Assembly (NCBI RefSeq): GCF_900109345.1
Contig: NZ_FNZN01000009.1
Coordinates: 28,180-92,179 of the forward strand
Length of the DNA: 64,000 bases
Direction: 5' to 3'
Origin: Maribacter orientalis
GTDB taxonomy: Bacteria > Bacteroidota > Bacteroidia > Flavobacteriales > Flavobacteriaceae
This document shows positions 36,179 to 45,619 of this stretch, one piece after another. The position numbers and the translations under genes are program-made. Under the pieces are notes generated by a model that saw only the letters and a list, made by a program, of their open reading frames with translations, did not search any database and was not told where the DNA came from. The stretch's first letter is position 1. Each line of letters begins with the position of its first letter.

Positions 36179-38407
36179 ATGATTCCAAAAGTATTTAAAG
36201 AGGTCATAGACCTTGGCGACGGTAGGGAAATTTCTATCGAAACCGGTAAATTGGCAAAACAGGCTCACGGCTCTGTTGTTGTTCAATCAGGAAAATGTAT
36301 GTTATTATGTACAGTTGTTTCCAATTACAAACAAAGTGATGTGGACTTTCTTCCACTTACGGTAGATTACCGTGAAAAATTTGCTGCCGCAGGCCGTTAC
36401 CCAGGTGGTTTCTTCAAAAGAGAAGCTAGACCAAGTGATGGTGAGGTGTTAACCATGCGTTTAGTGGATCGTGTATTACGCCCATTATTCCCAAAAGATT
36501 ACCATGCAGAAACACAAGTGATGATTCAGTTAATGTCTCATGACGAAAACGTTATGCCAGAAGCTATGGCTGGTTTAGCTGCATCTGCTGCTATACAATT
36601 ATCAGATTTTCCTTTTGAATGCCCAATCTCTGAAGCTAGAGTTGGTCGTGTAAATGGAGAATTTATCATCAACCCAACTAGGGCACAATTAGCCGAGTCT
36701 GACATCGATATGATGATTGGAGCATCAGCTGATTCTGTAATGATGGTTGAAGGTGAAATGGATGAGATTTCTGAAGAAGAAATGGCAGAAGCTATAAAAT
36801 TTGCTCATGAAGCCATTAAAGTACAATGTGCTGCACAAGTAAAATTAGCTGAAGCATTCGGTAAAAAAGAAGTACGTGAGTACGCAGAAGAAAGAGAAGA
36901 TGAAGATTTAGCGAAGAAGATTCATGATATGGCATATGATAAAGTTTATGCTATAGCAAAAGCTGGCTCTGCTAAACACGAACGAAGTGCTGCCTTTTCT
37001 GAAATCAAAGAAGAAATTAAAGCAACATTTTCTGAAGAAGAGTTAGCCGATTTTGGTGATTTAGTTTCTAAATACTATTCAAAAGCTGAAAAAGCTGCGA
37101 TTAGAAATTTAACTTTAGATGAAGGTTTACGTTTAGATGGTCGTAAGACAGATGAAATTAGACCAATCTGGTGTGAAATCGACTATTTACCATCAACTCA
37201 CGGTTCAGCAATTTTCACAAGAGGTGAAACTCAAGCATTGGCAACTGTAACTTTAGGAACTTCTAGAGATGCAAACAAAATAGATATGCCATCTCACGAA
37301 GGTGAAGAAAATTTCTATTTACATTATAACTTCCCTCCTTTTTGTACAGGTGAAGCAAGACCGTTAAGAGGAACTTCTAGAAGAGAAGTTGGTCACGGTA
37401 ACTTGGCGCAACGTGGTTTAAAAGGAATGATTCCTGCTGATTGCCCTTATACCGTGCGTGTAGTGTCTGAAGTATTAGAGTCTAATGGCTCTTCTTCAAT
37501 GGCTACTGTTTGTGCAGGTACAATGGCATTGATGGATGCCGGTGTTCAAATGATAAGACCTGTTTCTGGTATTGCCATGGGGTTAATCTCTGATGCAAAA
37601 ACTGGAAAATATGCTGTTCTTTCTGATATTTTAGGTGATGAAGATCACTTAGGTGATATGGACTTTAAAGTTACTGGTACTTCTGAAGGTATTACTGCTT
37701 GTCAAATGGACATTAAAGTAAAAGGATTGTCTTACGAGATTTTAGTAAATGCACTAAAACAAGCAAGAGAAGGTCGTTTGCATATCTTAGGTAAAATAAC
37801 GGACACTATTTCTACACCAAATGCAGATGTTAAGGAACATGCGCCTACTATGGTTACGCGTAGAATTCCTAACGAATTTATTGGTGCTTTAATCGGACCT
37901 GGTGGAAAAGTGATACAAGAGATGCAAAAAGAAACTGAGACCACTATCGTTATAAACGAGGATCCGGTAACTGAAGAAGGTATCGTTGAAATTTTAGGTG
38001 TAGGTCAAGCTGGTATTAATGCTGTTATGGCAAAAATCGATGCTATATTGTTCAAACCTACCGTAGGTAGTGTTTACGAAGTAAAGGTAATCAAAATGTT
38101 AGATTTTGGTGCTGTTGTTGAGTATATGGATGCACCAGGAAACGAAGTTCTACTTCACGTTTCTGAATTGGCATGGGAAAGAACTGAAAATGTAACCGAT
38201 GTGGTAAATATGGGTGATGTATTTGATGTGAAATATTTCGGCCTTGATCCAAGAACAAGAAAAGAGAAAGTTTCTCGTAAAGCTCTTTTACCAAAACCAG
38301 AAGGTTTTGTAGAAAGACCACCACGTGATGACAAACGAAGAGATGACCGTCGTGGAAACGATCGTAATCGTGATCGTGACCGTGATAGAAAACCAAGAAG
38401 AGATTAA
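36179..38407 (+). CDS. pnp: Polyribonucleotide nucleotidyltransferase (PNPase)
   Basis: This 742-residue phosphorolytic 3'-5' exoribonuclease has two RNase PH domains (about 1-230 and 315-545; [20 protein letters not shown] and [20 protein letters not shown] are signature blocks). A KH domain contains [20 protein letters not shown], and an S1 domain near 640-705 contains [21 protein letters not shown]. The last ~30 residues are a charged tail of Asp and Arg ([19 protein letters not shown]), a low-complexity extension common in Bacteroidota. Length is otherwise normal. Confidence 0.97.
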   Translation: MIPKVFKEVIDLGDGREISIETGKLAKQAHGSVVVQSGKCMLLCTVVSNYKQSDVDFLPLTVDYREKFAAAGRYPGGFFKREARPSDGEVLTMRLVDRVLRPLFPKDYHAETQVMIQLMSHDENVMPEAMAGLAASAAIQLSDFPFECPISEARVGRVNGEFIINPTRAQLAESDIDMMIGASADSVMMVEGEMDEISEEEMAEAIKFAHEAIKVQCAAQVKLAEAFGKKEVREYAEEREDEDLAKKIHDMAYDKVYAIAKAGSAKHERSAAFSEIKEEIKATFSEEELADFGDLVSKYYSKAEKAAIRNLTLDEGLRLDGRKTDEIRPIWCEIDYLPSTHGSAIFTRGETQALATVTLGTSRDANKIDMPSHEGEENFYLHYNFPPFCTGEARPLRGTSRREVGHGNLAQRGLKGMIPADCPYTVRVVSEVLESNGSSSMATVCAGTMALMDAGVQMIRPVSGIAMGLISDAKTGKYAVLSDILGDEDHLGDMDFKVTGTSEGITACQMDIKVKGLSYEILVNALKQAREGRLHILGKITDTISTPNADVKEHAPTMVTRRIPNEFIGALIGPGGKVIQEMQKETETTIVINEDPVTEEGIVEILGVGQAGINAVMAKIDAILFKPTVGSVYEVKVIKMLDFGAVVEYMDAPGNEVLLHVSELAWERTENVTDVVNMGDVFDVKYFGLDPRTRKEKVSRKALLPKPEGFVERPPRDDKRRDDRRGNDRNRDRDRDRKPRRD

Positions 38408-38429
38408 CTCTTTGTAAGTTTAAAAAGTA

Positions 38430-38459
38430 AGCCTCGACATATATGTTGGGGCTTTTTTT
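38430..38459 (+). terminator. Intrinsic terminator after pnp
   Basis: AGCCTCGACAT pairs with ATGTTGGGGCT (with G-U pairs) and is followed by seven T. Confidence 0.8.
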
Positions 38460-38566
38460 ATGCATTTCAACAGAAAAACAAAGTTTTTTACCTTCAATTG
38501 TAACATTCGGAAGTTTTTTACGTATAAGTATATGCAGTCTATGCAAATTGAACTTAATTTATTTTA

Positions 38567-39430
38567 ATGAGACAGCTTAAGATTACAAAACAGGTCACCA
38601 ATAGGGAGACCGCATCTTTGGACAAGTACTTACAAGAAATTGGAAAAGTTGACTTGATTACCGCTGATGAAGAAGTAGAGTTGGCACAACGCATCAAGGC
38701 AGGCGACCAGATCGCTCTTGAAAAACTTACAAAAGCCAACCTCAGATTCGTGGTATCAGTTGCAAAGCAGTACCAAAACCAAGGCCTTACTTTACCAGAT
38801 TTAATTAATGAGGGAAACCTTGGGTTAATTAAAGCTGCACAGCGTTTTGACGAAACGCGGGGATTCAAATTCATCTCCTACGCCGTATGGTGGATCCGTC
38901 AATCTATATTACAAGCTTTGGCAGAGCAATCTCGTATTGTTCGTTTGCCATTGAACAAAATTGGTTCTATCAATAAAATCAACAAAACTTTTGCTTTTCT
39001 TGAGCAAGCGCATGAAAGAATGCCTTCTCCTGAAGAAATCGCAAAAGAATTGGATATGACCGTTGAAGATGTTAAACAATCTTTGAAAAACTCAGGTAGA
39101 CACGTATCTATGGATGCGCCTCTTATCGATGGTGAAGATTCTAACCTTTACGATGTACTTCGTAGTGGCGAATCTCCAAATCCAGATAGAGAACTTTTAC
39201 ATGAGTCTTTACGTACCGAAATTGAGCGTGCATTAGAAACATTGACTCCGCGTGAGGCAGATGTTATTCGTTTGTACTTTGGCCTTGCAGGTCAACATTC
39301 TATGACCCTTGAAGAAATTGGTGAAACTTTTGACCTAACAAGAGAAAGAGTGCGTCAAATTAAGGAGAAAGCGATTAGAAGATTAAAGCACACTTCTAGA
39401 AGTAAAATATTAAAAACGTATTTGGGTTAA
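38567..39430 (+). CDS. rpoD: Primary RNA polymerase sigma factor (RpoD/SigA)
   Basis: This is a 287-residue sigma-70 of the compact Bacteroidota primary type. Region 1.2 begins at [16 protein letters not shown] with no region 1.1 before it. Region 2 has [25 protein letters not shown] and [17 protein letters not shown], region 3 [12 protein letters not shown], and region 4.2 [23 protein letters not shown]. It recognises the TAnnTTTG-type promoters seen across this window. The gene stands alone and is closed by a hairpin terminator at 39558-39585. Confidence 0.97.
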   Translation: MRQLKITKQVTNRETASLDKYLQEIGKVDLITADEEVELAQRIKAGDQIALEKLTKANLRFVVSVAKQYQNQGLTLPDLINEGNLGLIKAAQRFDETRGFKFISYAVWWIRQSILQALAEQSRIVRLPLNKIGSINKINKTFAFLEQAHERMPSPEEIAKELDMTVEDVKQSLKNSGRHVSMDAPLIDGEDSNLYDVLRSGESPNPDRELLHESLRTEIERALETLTPREADVIRLYFGLAGQHSMTLEEIGETFDLTRERVRQIKEKAIRRLKHTSRSKILKTYLG

Positions 39431-39557
39431 AAATCCTTAGCGTTCAAGCTATAGAAATTACACGTTAAATATATCCTAAATTGGTTTTATGGCATATTAA
39501 TTGTAATTTTAACGATAACAACAGTTATCATGACTGTTCGTTTTTTGATTGATGAAT

Positions 39558-39585
39558 AAACTCCGGCTGATTACCGGAGTTTTTT
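39558..39585 (+). terminator. Intrinsic terminator downstream of rpoD
   Basis: ACTCCGG (39560-39566) pairs with CCGGAGT (39574-39580) and is followed by T. It lies 130 bases past the rpoD stop. The intervening 39431-39557 holds no gene, only a small GATAAC/GTTATC hairpin. Confidence 0.85.
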
Positions 39586-39684
39586 CATTTATAATAGTTA
39601 GTAAAAGAATTCGACCAATAATAGCAGCCAACAATTGCCCTCAAATTAATCTTCCTTATATTAGAACATTATCGCCAAGTATCA

Positions 39685-41661
39685 ATGAAACAATTCTTTG
39701 TATTTATAATGAGTATCACGCTTTTAGGTTCTTGTAAAAAACAAAACGCAGATTTTCTCAGTTACCCAACGCCTGTAAATGAAAACCTTTGGACCAATTA
39801 TTCCAAAGAATCAACCTTATTTAAATTATGGTCCCCTACTGCTGAAGAAGTTACCCTCCGATTATTTAAAACCGGCAATGATTCTAATTCTTTCGAAACA
39901 TTTTCTCTTGAATCTGCTAAAAGTGGTATTTGGCAAAAAAACCTAACCAAAGATCTTGATGGAATCTATTACACGTATCAGGTGAAAATAAATGGGAGAT
40001 GGTTAGAAGAAACACCCGGCATGTATGCCAAAGCAGTTGGGGTAAATGGCAATAGAGCTATGGTTCTTGATTTGAACGCTACAAATCCTGATAAATGGGA
40101 AAAAGATAAAGGTCCAGTAATAAGCCATTTAAACAAAGCTATTATTTACGAGCTCCAAATAAGAGATTTGACCATCCATCCTGAATCAGGTTCATCCTTA
40201 CCAGGCTCATATTTAGGATTGGTCGAGGAAGGCACAAAAGGGACTGGTAATATTTCTACAGGTATAGACCATTTGAAGGAATTGGGAATAACCCATGTGC
40301 ATTTATTACCCACTTTTGACCATTATTCGATTGATGAGACAAATTTAGATACGCCTCAATATAATTGGGGCTATGATCCACAAAACTACAATGTGCCTGA
40401 AGGCTCGTTTTCATCAGACCCTTTTAATGCTGCAGTTAGGATTAAGGAATTTAAGCAAATGGTGAAAGCCTTTCATGATAATGACATCGGTGTTATACTA
40501 GATGTGGCCTACAACCATACCGGCAAGACCGAAGAAGCCAACTTCAACCAAGAAGCGCCAGGCTATTACTATCGACATTGGAAAGATGGCTCTTATGCCG
40601 ATGCGGCAGCTTGTGGTAACGAGACAGCTTCTGAACGTGCTATGATGCAAAAATTCATTATAGAATCTGTAATGTATTGGACTAAGGAATATCATGTTGA
40701 TGGTTTCCGAATCGACCTTATGGGAATTCATGACATCACGACAATGAATAAAATATCTGATGCGGTCAAAAAAATAAATCCCGATGCATTATTATATGGT
40801 GAAGGATGGACAGCAAAAGACTCACCCTTACCAGAAGAAAAACGTGCACTTAAAAAACACATGAAGCAATTACCCCAAATTGCTGCATTTAGTGATGATA
40901 TTCGTGACGGTATTAAGGGCTCTGTTTTTGAAGATGAAAGTACCGGTTTTGTAAGTGGTGCAAAAAACACCGAAGAATCTATAAAATTTGGAGTTGTAGG
41001 TGCCATTCAACATCCTCAACTCGATTATGAAAAAGTTAACTATTCAAATGCTCCATGGGCATTAGAACCCTGGCAGTCTATCAATTATGTTTCTTGTCAT
41101 GACAACCATACCTTATTCGATAAATTAAAAATCTCAAAACCTAAAGCAGATTCCGAAGAACTTATTGCAATGGATAAATTGGCAAATGCAATCGTCTTAA
41201 CCTCTCAAGGAACTCCATTTCTCCATGCAGGCGTTGAAATGCTTCGAACTAAAAATGGGGAACACAATTCCTATAACCTCCCAGATAGCATCAACCAAAT
41301 TAATTGGAATTGGAAAACTGAACATAAAGAGGTATTCGAGTATTACAAAAATCTAATCTCACTTCGTAAAGCCCATCCAGCATTCTATATGAAAAATGCC
41401 GCTGATGTAGTAAATAATTTAAATTTTCAGACTGTTAAAGATGGAATTGTTTCATATATTATTAAGGATAATGCCAATAATGATGATTGGAAGAATATTT
41501 TAGTTATTTATAACGCGAAAAATAAAACAATCTTTCATGAAATAAAAGGAACATGGCAAGAGGGTGTTTCAGGCGACAACTTTGATTTAGAAGGTAAAAG
41601 AACCTTAAAAAATAAAATAAAAGTTCCCGCCTTATCCATGTACATTGCATTCCAGAAATAA
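39685..41661 (+). CDS. pulA: Type I pullulanase-like lipoprotein (GH13)
   Basis: This 658-residue alpha-1,6-glucan debranching enzyme is a lipoprotein ([17 protein letters not shown], Cys17). A CBM48-like N-terminal domain (about 30-135, [16 protein letters not shown]) precedes the GH13 barrel. Conserved regions are the pullulanase [25 protein letters not shown], the nucleophile in [12 protein letters not shown], the acid/base in LLYGEGW and the transition-state Asp in [10 protein letters not shown]. It is anchored outside the cytoplasm and probably debranches glycogen-like or storage polysaccharides. No SusC/SusD pair is nearby, so it is not in a classical utilisation locus. Confidence 0.93.
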   Translation: MKQFFVFIMSITLLGSCKKQNADFLSYPTPVNENLWTNYSKESTLFKLWSPTAEEVTLRLFKTGNDSNSFETFSLESAKSGIWQKNLTKDLDGIYYTYQVKINGRWLEETPGMYAKAVGVNGNRAMVLDLNATNPDKWEKDKGPVISHLNKAIIYELQIRDLTIHPESGSSLPGSYLGLVEEGTKGTGNISTGIDHLKELGITHVHLLPTFDHYSIDETNLDTPQYNWGYDPQNYNVPEGSFSSDPFNAAVRIKEFKQMVKAFHDNDIGVILDVAYNHTGKTEEANFNQEAPGYYYRHWKDGSYADAAACGNETASERAMMQKFIIESVMYWTKEYHVDGFRIDLMGIHDITTMNKISDAVKKINPDALLYGEGWTAKDSPLPEEKRALKKHMKQLPQIAAFSDDIRDGIKGSVFEDESTGFVSGAKNTEESIKFGVVGAIQHPQLDYEKVNYSNAPWALEPWQSINYVSCHDNHTLFDKLKISKPKADSEELIAMDKLANAIVLTSQGTPFLHAGVEMLRTKNGEHNSYNLPDSINQINWNWKTEHKEVFEYYKNLISLRKAHPAFYMKNAADVVNNLNFQTVKDGIVSYIIKDNANNDDWKNILVIYNAKNKTIFHEIKGTWQEGVSGDNFDLEGKRTLKNKIKVPALSMYIAFQK

Positions 41662-41693
41662 CCCAATTACATAATCATACTAATATTACATTG

Positions 41694-41918
41694 ATGAATT
41701 CTGAAACCCAACCTAATAATCCGCTTCATGGTGTTAAACTAGTCACTATGCTAGAAAAACTTACTGAAAAATATACATGGGAAGATTTGGCAGGACAAAT
41801 AAATATCAACTGTTTTAAAAGTAATCCATCAATTAAGTCCAGTTTAAAATTTCTTAGAAGAACACCGTGGGCACGAGAAAAAGTGGAGCATTTATATTTA
41901 CAATCCTTTAAAAAATAA
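41694..41918 (+). CDS. VF530 family (DUF2132) small DNA-binding protein
   Basis: This 74-residue protein has the VF530 pattern: [54 protein letters not shown] and LYLQSF. The Vibrio fischeri prototype has a winged-helix-like DNA-binding fold; the biological role is unknown. The ATG at 41694 is used; the TTG directly before it is unlikely. Its stop overlaps the trmL start by one base, so the pair is translationally coupled. Confidence 0.9.
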   Translation: MNSETQPNNPLHGVKLVTMLEKLTEKYTWEDLAGQININCFKSNPSIKSSLKFLRRTPWAREKVEHLYLQSFKK

Positions 41919-42370
41919 TGAGTTTTAATATTGTATTAATAGAACCCGAAATACCTAATAACACAGGTAATATTGGCAGATTGGCACTTGCCACAGGATC
42001 TACACTTCATCTAATTAAGCCATTTGGTTTCGAACTTAGTGATAAACGCCTAAAACGGGCCGGTCTAGACTATTGGCAGCACCTAAACGTAATCATTTAC
42101 GAAAATGCGGAATCGTTCTTTGAGCAACATCATGATAGAGAAATGATTTTCTTTACGGCTACCGCCAAACGTAACCATTGGCAGGTAGATTATAAAGATG
42201 AAATGTTTTTAGTTTTTGGGAAAGAATCTGTCGGGCTATCTAAAGCAATCTTAACACAACATCAAGACAAAACAGCTAAAATACCCTTATACAGCGAACA
42301 TATTAGGAGTTTAAACTTAGCAAATGCTGTAGCCATTTCAATTTATGAAGGATTACGTCAATTAGACTGA
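41918..42370 (+). CDS. trmL: tRNA (cytidine(34)-2'-O)-methyltransferase
   Basis: This is a 150-residue minimal SPOUT enzyme. It methylates the 2'-OH of the wobble nucleotide of tRNA-Leu isoacceptors in the reference system. Motifs are IVLIEPEIPNNTGNIGRLALATG, LKRAGLDYWQHL, LVFGKESVGLS and the knot region RSLNLANAVAISIYEGL. It is the usual TrmL length. It overlaps the VF530 gene by one base. Confidence 0.94.
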   Translation: MSFNIVLIEPEIPNNTGNIGRLALATGSTLHLIKPFGFELSDKRLKRAGLDYWQHLNVIIYENAESFFEQHHDREMIFFTATAKRNHWQVDYKDEMFLVFGKESVGLSKAILTQHQDKTAKIPLYSEHIRSLNLANAVAISIYEGLRQLD

Positions 42371-42420
42371 TAATTGCACTAAGTTACTTTGTATCTTTAA
42401 GTAACCAATTATCAGAAATC

Positions 42421-45057
42421 ATGACCAATACCACCAACCGATTCATAATCCTTATCATTACGTGTTTACTATTCTCCTGCAATGAGAAAAAAAAAGAAAT
42501 AGTCGAGGAAACTAGTATCGAATTTAACACTCCAAAAGATTTTGCACTCGAAGAAATTTATCATCCTAGCAATAATGAGCAAGGTTCTTGGGTAGCATTG
42601 GCACAGGGCAATGACAATACAATGTTTGCTTGTGACCAGTATGGTAAATTATATCAATTTAAAACTCCTAAAATTGGAGAAATTCTCAATACAAGCGATG
42701 TAATTCCTTTAGATTTAGAAATTGGGGAAGCACATGGCTTACTGTGGGCATTTAATAGTTTGTATGTTGCTGTTAATAAAAATTGGGATGACGAAATTTC
42801 AGACGACCAAGAGAATGGCAGCGGTATTTACCGAATAACGGATGCAAATAATGACGGAAAATTAGATACCGTAAAAATGCTTCTTAGATTAGAAGGTAGT
42901 GGAGAACATGGCCCACATAGTTTTACATTATCACCGGATGGAAAAGAGATTTATTTCATTGCCGGCAACCATACTTTAATACCTGAAAGGGTAAAACAAA
43001 ACAGTCGTATTCCGACTAATTGGGGAGAAGATAATTTGTTCACTCCGTATTTAGATGCAAGAGGCCATGCAAATGACATAAAGGCACCAGGTGGATGGAT
43101 AACAAAATTTAATCCTGATGGGTCATCTTTTGAACTAATTTCTGCAGGTTTTAGAAATCCTTTTGATATTGCTTTTAATGCTGACGGTGAACTTTTCACC
43201 TATGATGCAGACATGGAATGGGATATTGGTATGCCTTGGTATAGACCTACAAGAATTTGCCATGTTACTAGTGGTAGCGAATACGGCTGGCGAACAGGAT
43301 CTGGAAAATGGCCTGCCTATTATCCAGACAATTTACCTGCCGTGCATAATTTAGAACAAGGATCACCAACCGCAGTTTTATCAACCTCTTCATTAAATTT
43401 TCCTCAGAGATACAAAAACGGACTACTGGTAATGGATTGGAGTTTTGGTACCGTTTATTTTATTGATTTAATTGAGAAAGAAAGTTCGTACGAAGCCAAA
43501 AGGGAAGAATTCTTATCAGGAACGCCCCTACCCTTAACAGATATGATTGCTGGTAATGATGGTAATTTATATTTTGCAACCGGCGGTCGTCGACTGGATT
43601 CTCGCCTTTACCGTCTGCGATATACAGGTGAAGATACAACCGTTACCTCTCAGGTAAATTTAAATAATACACAAGAACGAAATCTGCGTAAACAAATAGA
43701 AGAGTACCATGTAACAGTTTCTCCAGAAGGCACAGAATTGGCATGGGAACATTTAGCCGATAAGGACCGATTTATGCGATACGCCTCTAGAATTGCCTTA
43801 GAACATCAACCTATTACCTCTTGGTTAGACGATTATAAAAAGGAAGCCGACTATAGAAAAATTATTGAAAGTAGTATTGCTCTAAATCATCAGGGCGATA
43901 AGGAACTTCAATCATTGATTTTAAAAAAATTAATGACGATACCCATTACCACTTTAGATGCTGAATTGCAGATGGATTTACTTCGCACCTATTCTCTAAA
44001 TTTTATTAGAATGGGAATGCCAAATATGAGCGAGAAACAAAAACTTATAAAGATTTTAAGCCCTTTATTTCCTGCAACGGAAAGTGCAATAAGCAAAGAA
44101 TTGGCTCAAATACTTTTATATCTAGAAGCTGACGGTATAGTTAAAAAACTTGTAGAGAGACTCGAATATCATACAGAGCAAAAAACAGTGACTGAGGGTG
44201 TTAAAATGCTATCTAATGAAGCCACCATGCGTAGCGAAGAATACGGACCATTAATTAGAGATGTTATCGCTAAAATGCCGCCAAGTGAAGCTATTTATTA
44301 CGGTATGCTATTAAGCAATGCCAAAAATGGATGGAACAAAGATTTAAGAACGCGTTATTTTTCTTGGTATTTTGATGTGTTAGGTTCTAAGGGTGGTATG
44401 AGCTTTAAAGCCTATATGGAGAATGTAAGGCAACGGGCCCTGTCTCATGTTCCAGAAAAAGAAAGAGATTATTTTCAAGAAATTTCCGGAGTATACTCTC
44501 CAACTAGCGCAGTGGCAGATTTACCGCAACCTTTTGGACCTGGTAAAAATTACACCGGCGAAAATATGGGCGATGTCGTTTGGGGCGGCTTAGATAACTA
44601 CATAGGCAATATAAAAGCTGGTAAAAGAGCATTTGCTTCGGCAAACTGTGTATTGTGTCACAGAATGCGTGGTGAAGGTGGTGCTGCAGGTCCTGATCTT
44701 ACTCAAGCACATACAAAATTCAGTACCTATGATTTGATGTTCGCTATTTATAGTCCGAACGATGAAATTTCAGACCAATATGCAAATACTCTTTTTCATT
44801 TAAAAGACGACGCAAAACTAGCTGGGCGAATAAAATCTGAAGCTGGCGATTCTATCGTGATAATGCCAAATCCGTTCAACGAAAGCTACACCGTTAGCAT
44901 TGCCAAGAGTGCCATTCTAAAAAAAGAGCTATCACCGGTATCACCAATGCCACCAGCTTTATTGAATAGATTAAATGAGCAAGAGGTCGCAGATTTATTC
45001 GCATACATCATTGCCGGTGGAGATGAAAATCATAAGATATATACTGGAAAAGAATAG
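42421..45057 (+). CDS. Beta-propeller lipoprotein with C-terminal cytochrome c
   Basis: This 878-residue lipoprotein (lipobox LLFSC, Cys20) has three parts. Residues ~30-400 are a glucose/sorbosone dehydrogenase-like beta-propeller (GHANDIKAPGGWITKFNPDGSSFE split over the region near 215, RNPFDIAFNADGELFTYDADMEWDIG). Residues ~410-700 are mostly helical repeats of the HEAT type, linked to DUF7133. Residues ~730-870 are a cytochrome c with a single heme site CVLCH (743-747) and a distal PMPP loop near the end. This build is common in secreted membrane-bound dehydrogenase-like proteins of Bacteroidota and Planctomycetota. The substrate is unknown. Confidence 0.87.
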   Translation: MTNTTNRFIILIITCLLFSCNEKKKEIVEETSIEFNTPKDFALEEIYHPSNNEQGSWVALAQGNDNTMFACDQYGKLYQFKTPKIGEILNTSDVIPLDLEIGEAHGLLWAFNSLYVAVNKNWDDEISDDQENGSGIYRITDANNDGKLDTVKMLLRLEGSGEHGPHSFTLSPDGKEIYFIAGNHTLIPERVKQNSRIPTNWGEDNLFTPYLDARGHANDIKAPGGWITKFNPDGSSFELISAGFRNPFDIAFNADGELFTYDADMEWDIGMPWYRPTRICHVTSGSEYGWRTGSGKWPAYYPDNLPAVHNLEQGSPTAVLSTSSLNFPQRYKNGLLVMDWSFGTVYFIDLIEKESSYEAKREEFLSGTPLPLTDMIAGNDGNLYFATGGRRLDSRLYRLRYTGEDTTVTSQVNLNNTQERNLRKQIEEYHVTVSPEGTELAWEHLADKDRFMRYASRIALEHQPITSWLDDYKKEADYRKIIESSIALNHQGDKELQSLILKKLMTIPITTLDAELQMDLLRTYSLNFIRMGMPNMSEKQKLIKILSPLFPATESAISKELAQILLYLEADGIVKKLVERLEYHTEQKTVTEGVKMLSNEATMRSEEYGPLIRDVIAKMPPSEAIYYGMLLSNAKNGWNKDLRTRYFSWYFDVLGSKGGMSFKAYMENVRQRALSHVPEKERDYFQEISGVYSPTSAVADLPQPFGPGKNYTGENMGDVVWGGLDNYIGNIKAGKRAFASANCVLCHRMRGEGGAAGPDLTQAHTKFSTYDLMFAIYSPNDEISDQYANTLFHLKDDAKLAGRIKSEAGDSIVIMPNPFNESYTVSIAKSAILKKELSPVSPMPPALLNRLNEQEVADLFAYIIAGGDENHKIYTGKE

Positions 45058-45068
45058 TTTAAAATTTC

Positions 45069-45553
45069 ATGAAATACAAAATTCCTGATCAAACAAGAAT
45101 AGGTCATGTACACTTAAAAGTATCTGACCTAAATCAATCCATTTATTTCTATTGCGAGATACTAGGTTTTGAAATTACCACGAAATATGGTGACCAAGCT
45201 GCCTTTATTTCAGCTGGCGGCTACCATCATCATATTGGTCTAAATACATGGGAAAGTAAGAATGCACCACGTGCTTCAAAACATGGCGTCGGACTTTACC
45301 ATACAGCAATTCTATACCCCACAAAAAAGGTTTGGGGCGAATCTTAAAAAGACTCAATGATTTTGAATATCAACTTACAGGCGCTGCAGATCATGGTGTT
45401 TCAGAAGCACTTTACCTTGATGATCCAGACGGCAACGGAGTAGAACTTTATTGGGATCGCCCAAAAGAAGAATGGCCGCTTAATAATTTAGGTGAGATTG
45501 ACATGTTTACCAAGCCGTTAAATTTGAACAATCTCTTAGCATTAGCAGATTAA
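45069..45553 (+). pseudogene. VOC family (glyoxalase-like) protein, frameshifted at A-AAA-AAG
   Basis: This is a VOC-superfamily metalloenzyme split by a -1 frame change. The first part (45069-45347) runs IGHVHLKVSDLNQSIYFY to LYHTAILYPTKK and then falls into VWGES and a stop. The family continues without a gap in the -1 frame from 45329 as GLGRILKRLNDFEYQLTGA, then EALYLDDPDGNGVELYWDRP to the stop at 45553. The join is at bases 45323-45329, A AAA AAG in the zero frame. Metal ligands (His in GHVHLKV, His in LYHTA and Glu in VELYW) are split between the frames. It could be a real lesion, a one-base homopolymer sequencing error, or ribosomal frameshifting. Confidence 0.85.
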
Positions 45554-45619
45554 ATTATTATTTTCAAACTAGATTTATTTATTTTCCAACTTTTAGTATA
45601 CCAACCAAATTTCAATTTT

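Noticed and set aside
38091-38546. 151-residue minus-strand ORF opposite the 3' end of pnp
   Set aside because: Its His/Phe/Leu-rich composition is what antisense to the Asp/Arg tail gives; it runs through the pnp terminator.
39549-39737. 62-residue ORF across the rpoD terminator into pulA
   Set aside because: It spans the hairpin and overlaps the pullulanase signal peptide in another frame, with no protein-like features.
45332-45553. Separate 73-residue VOC half-protein with its own start
   Set aside because: It is the direct continuation of the 45069 frame after a -1 shift; the ATG-like start is only a codon in the shifted frame.
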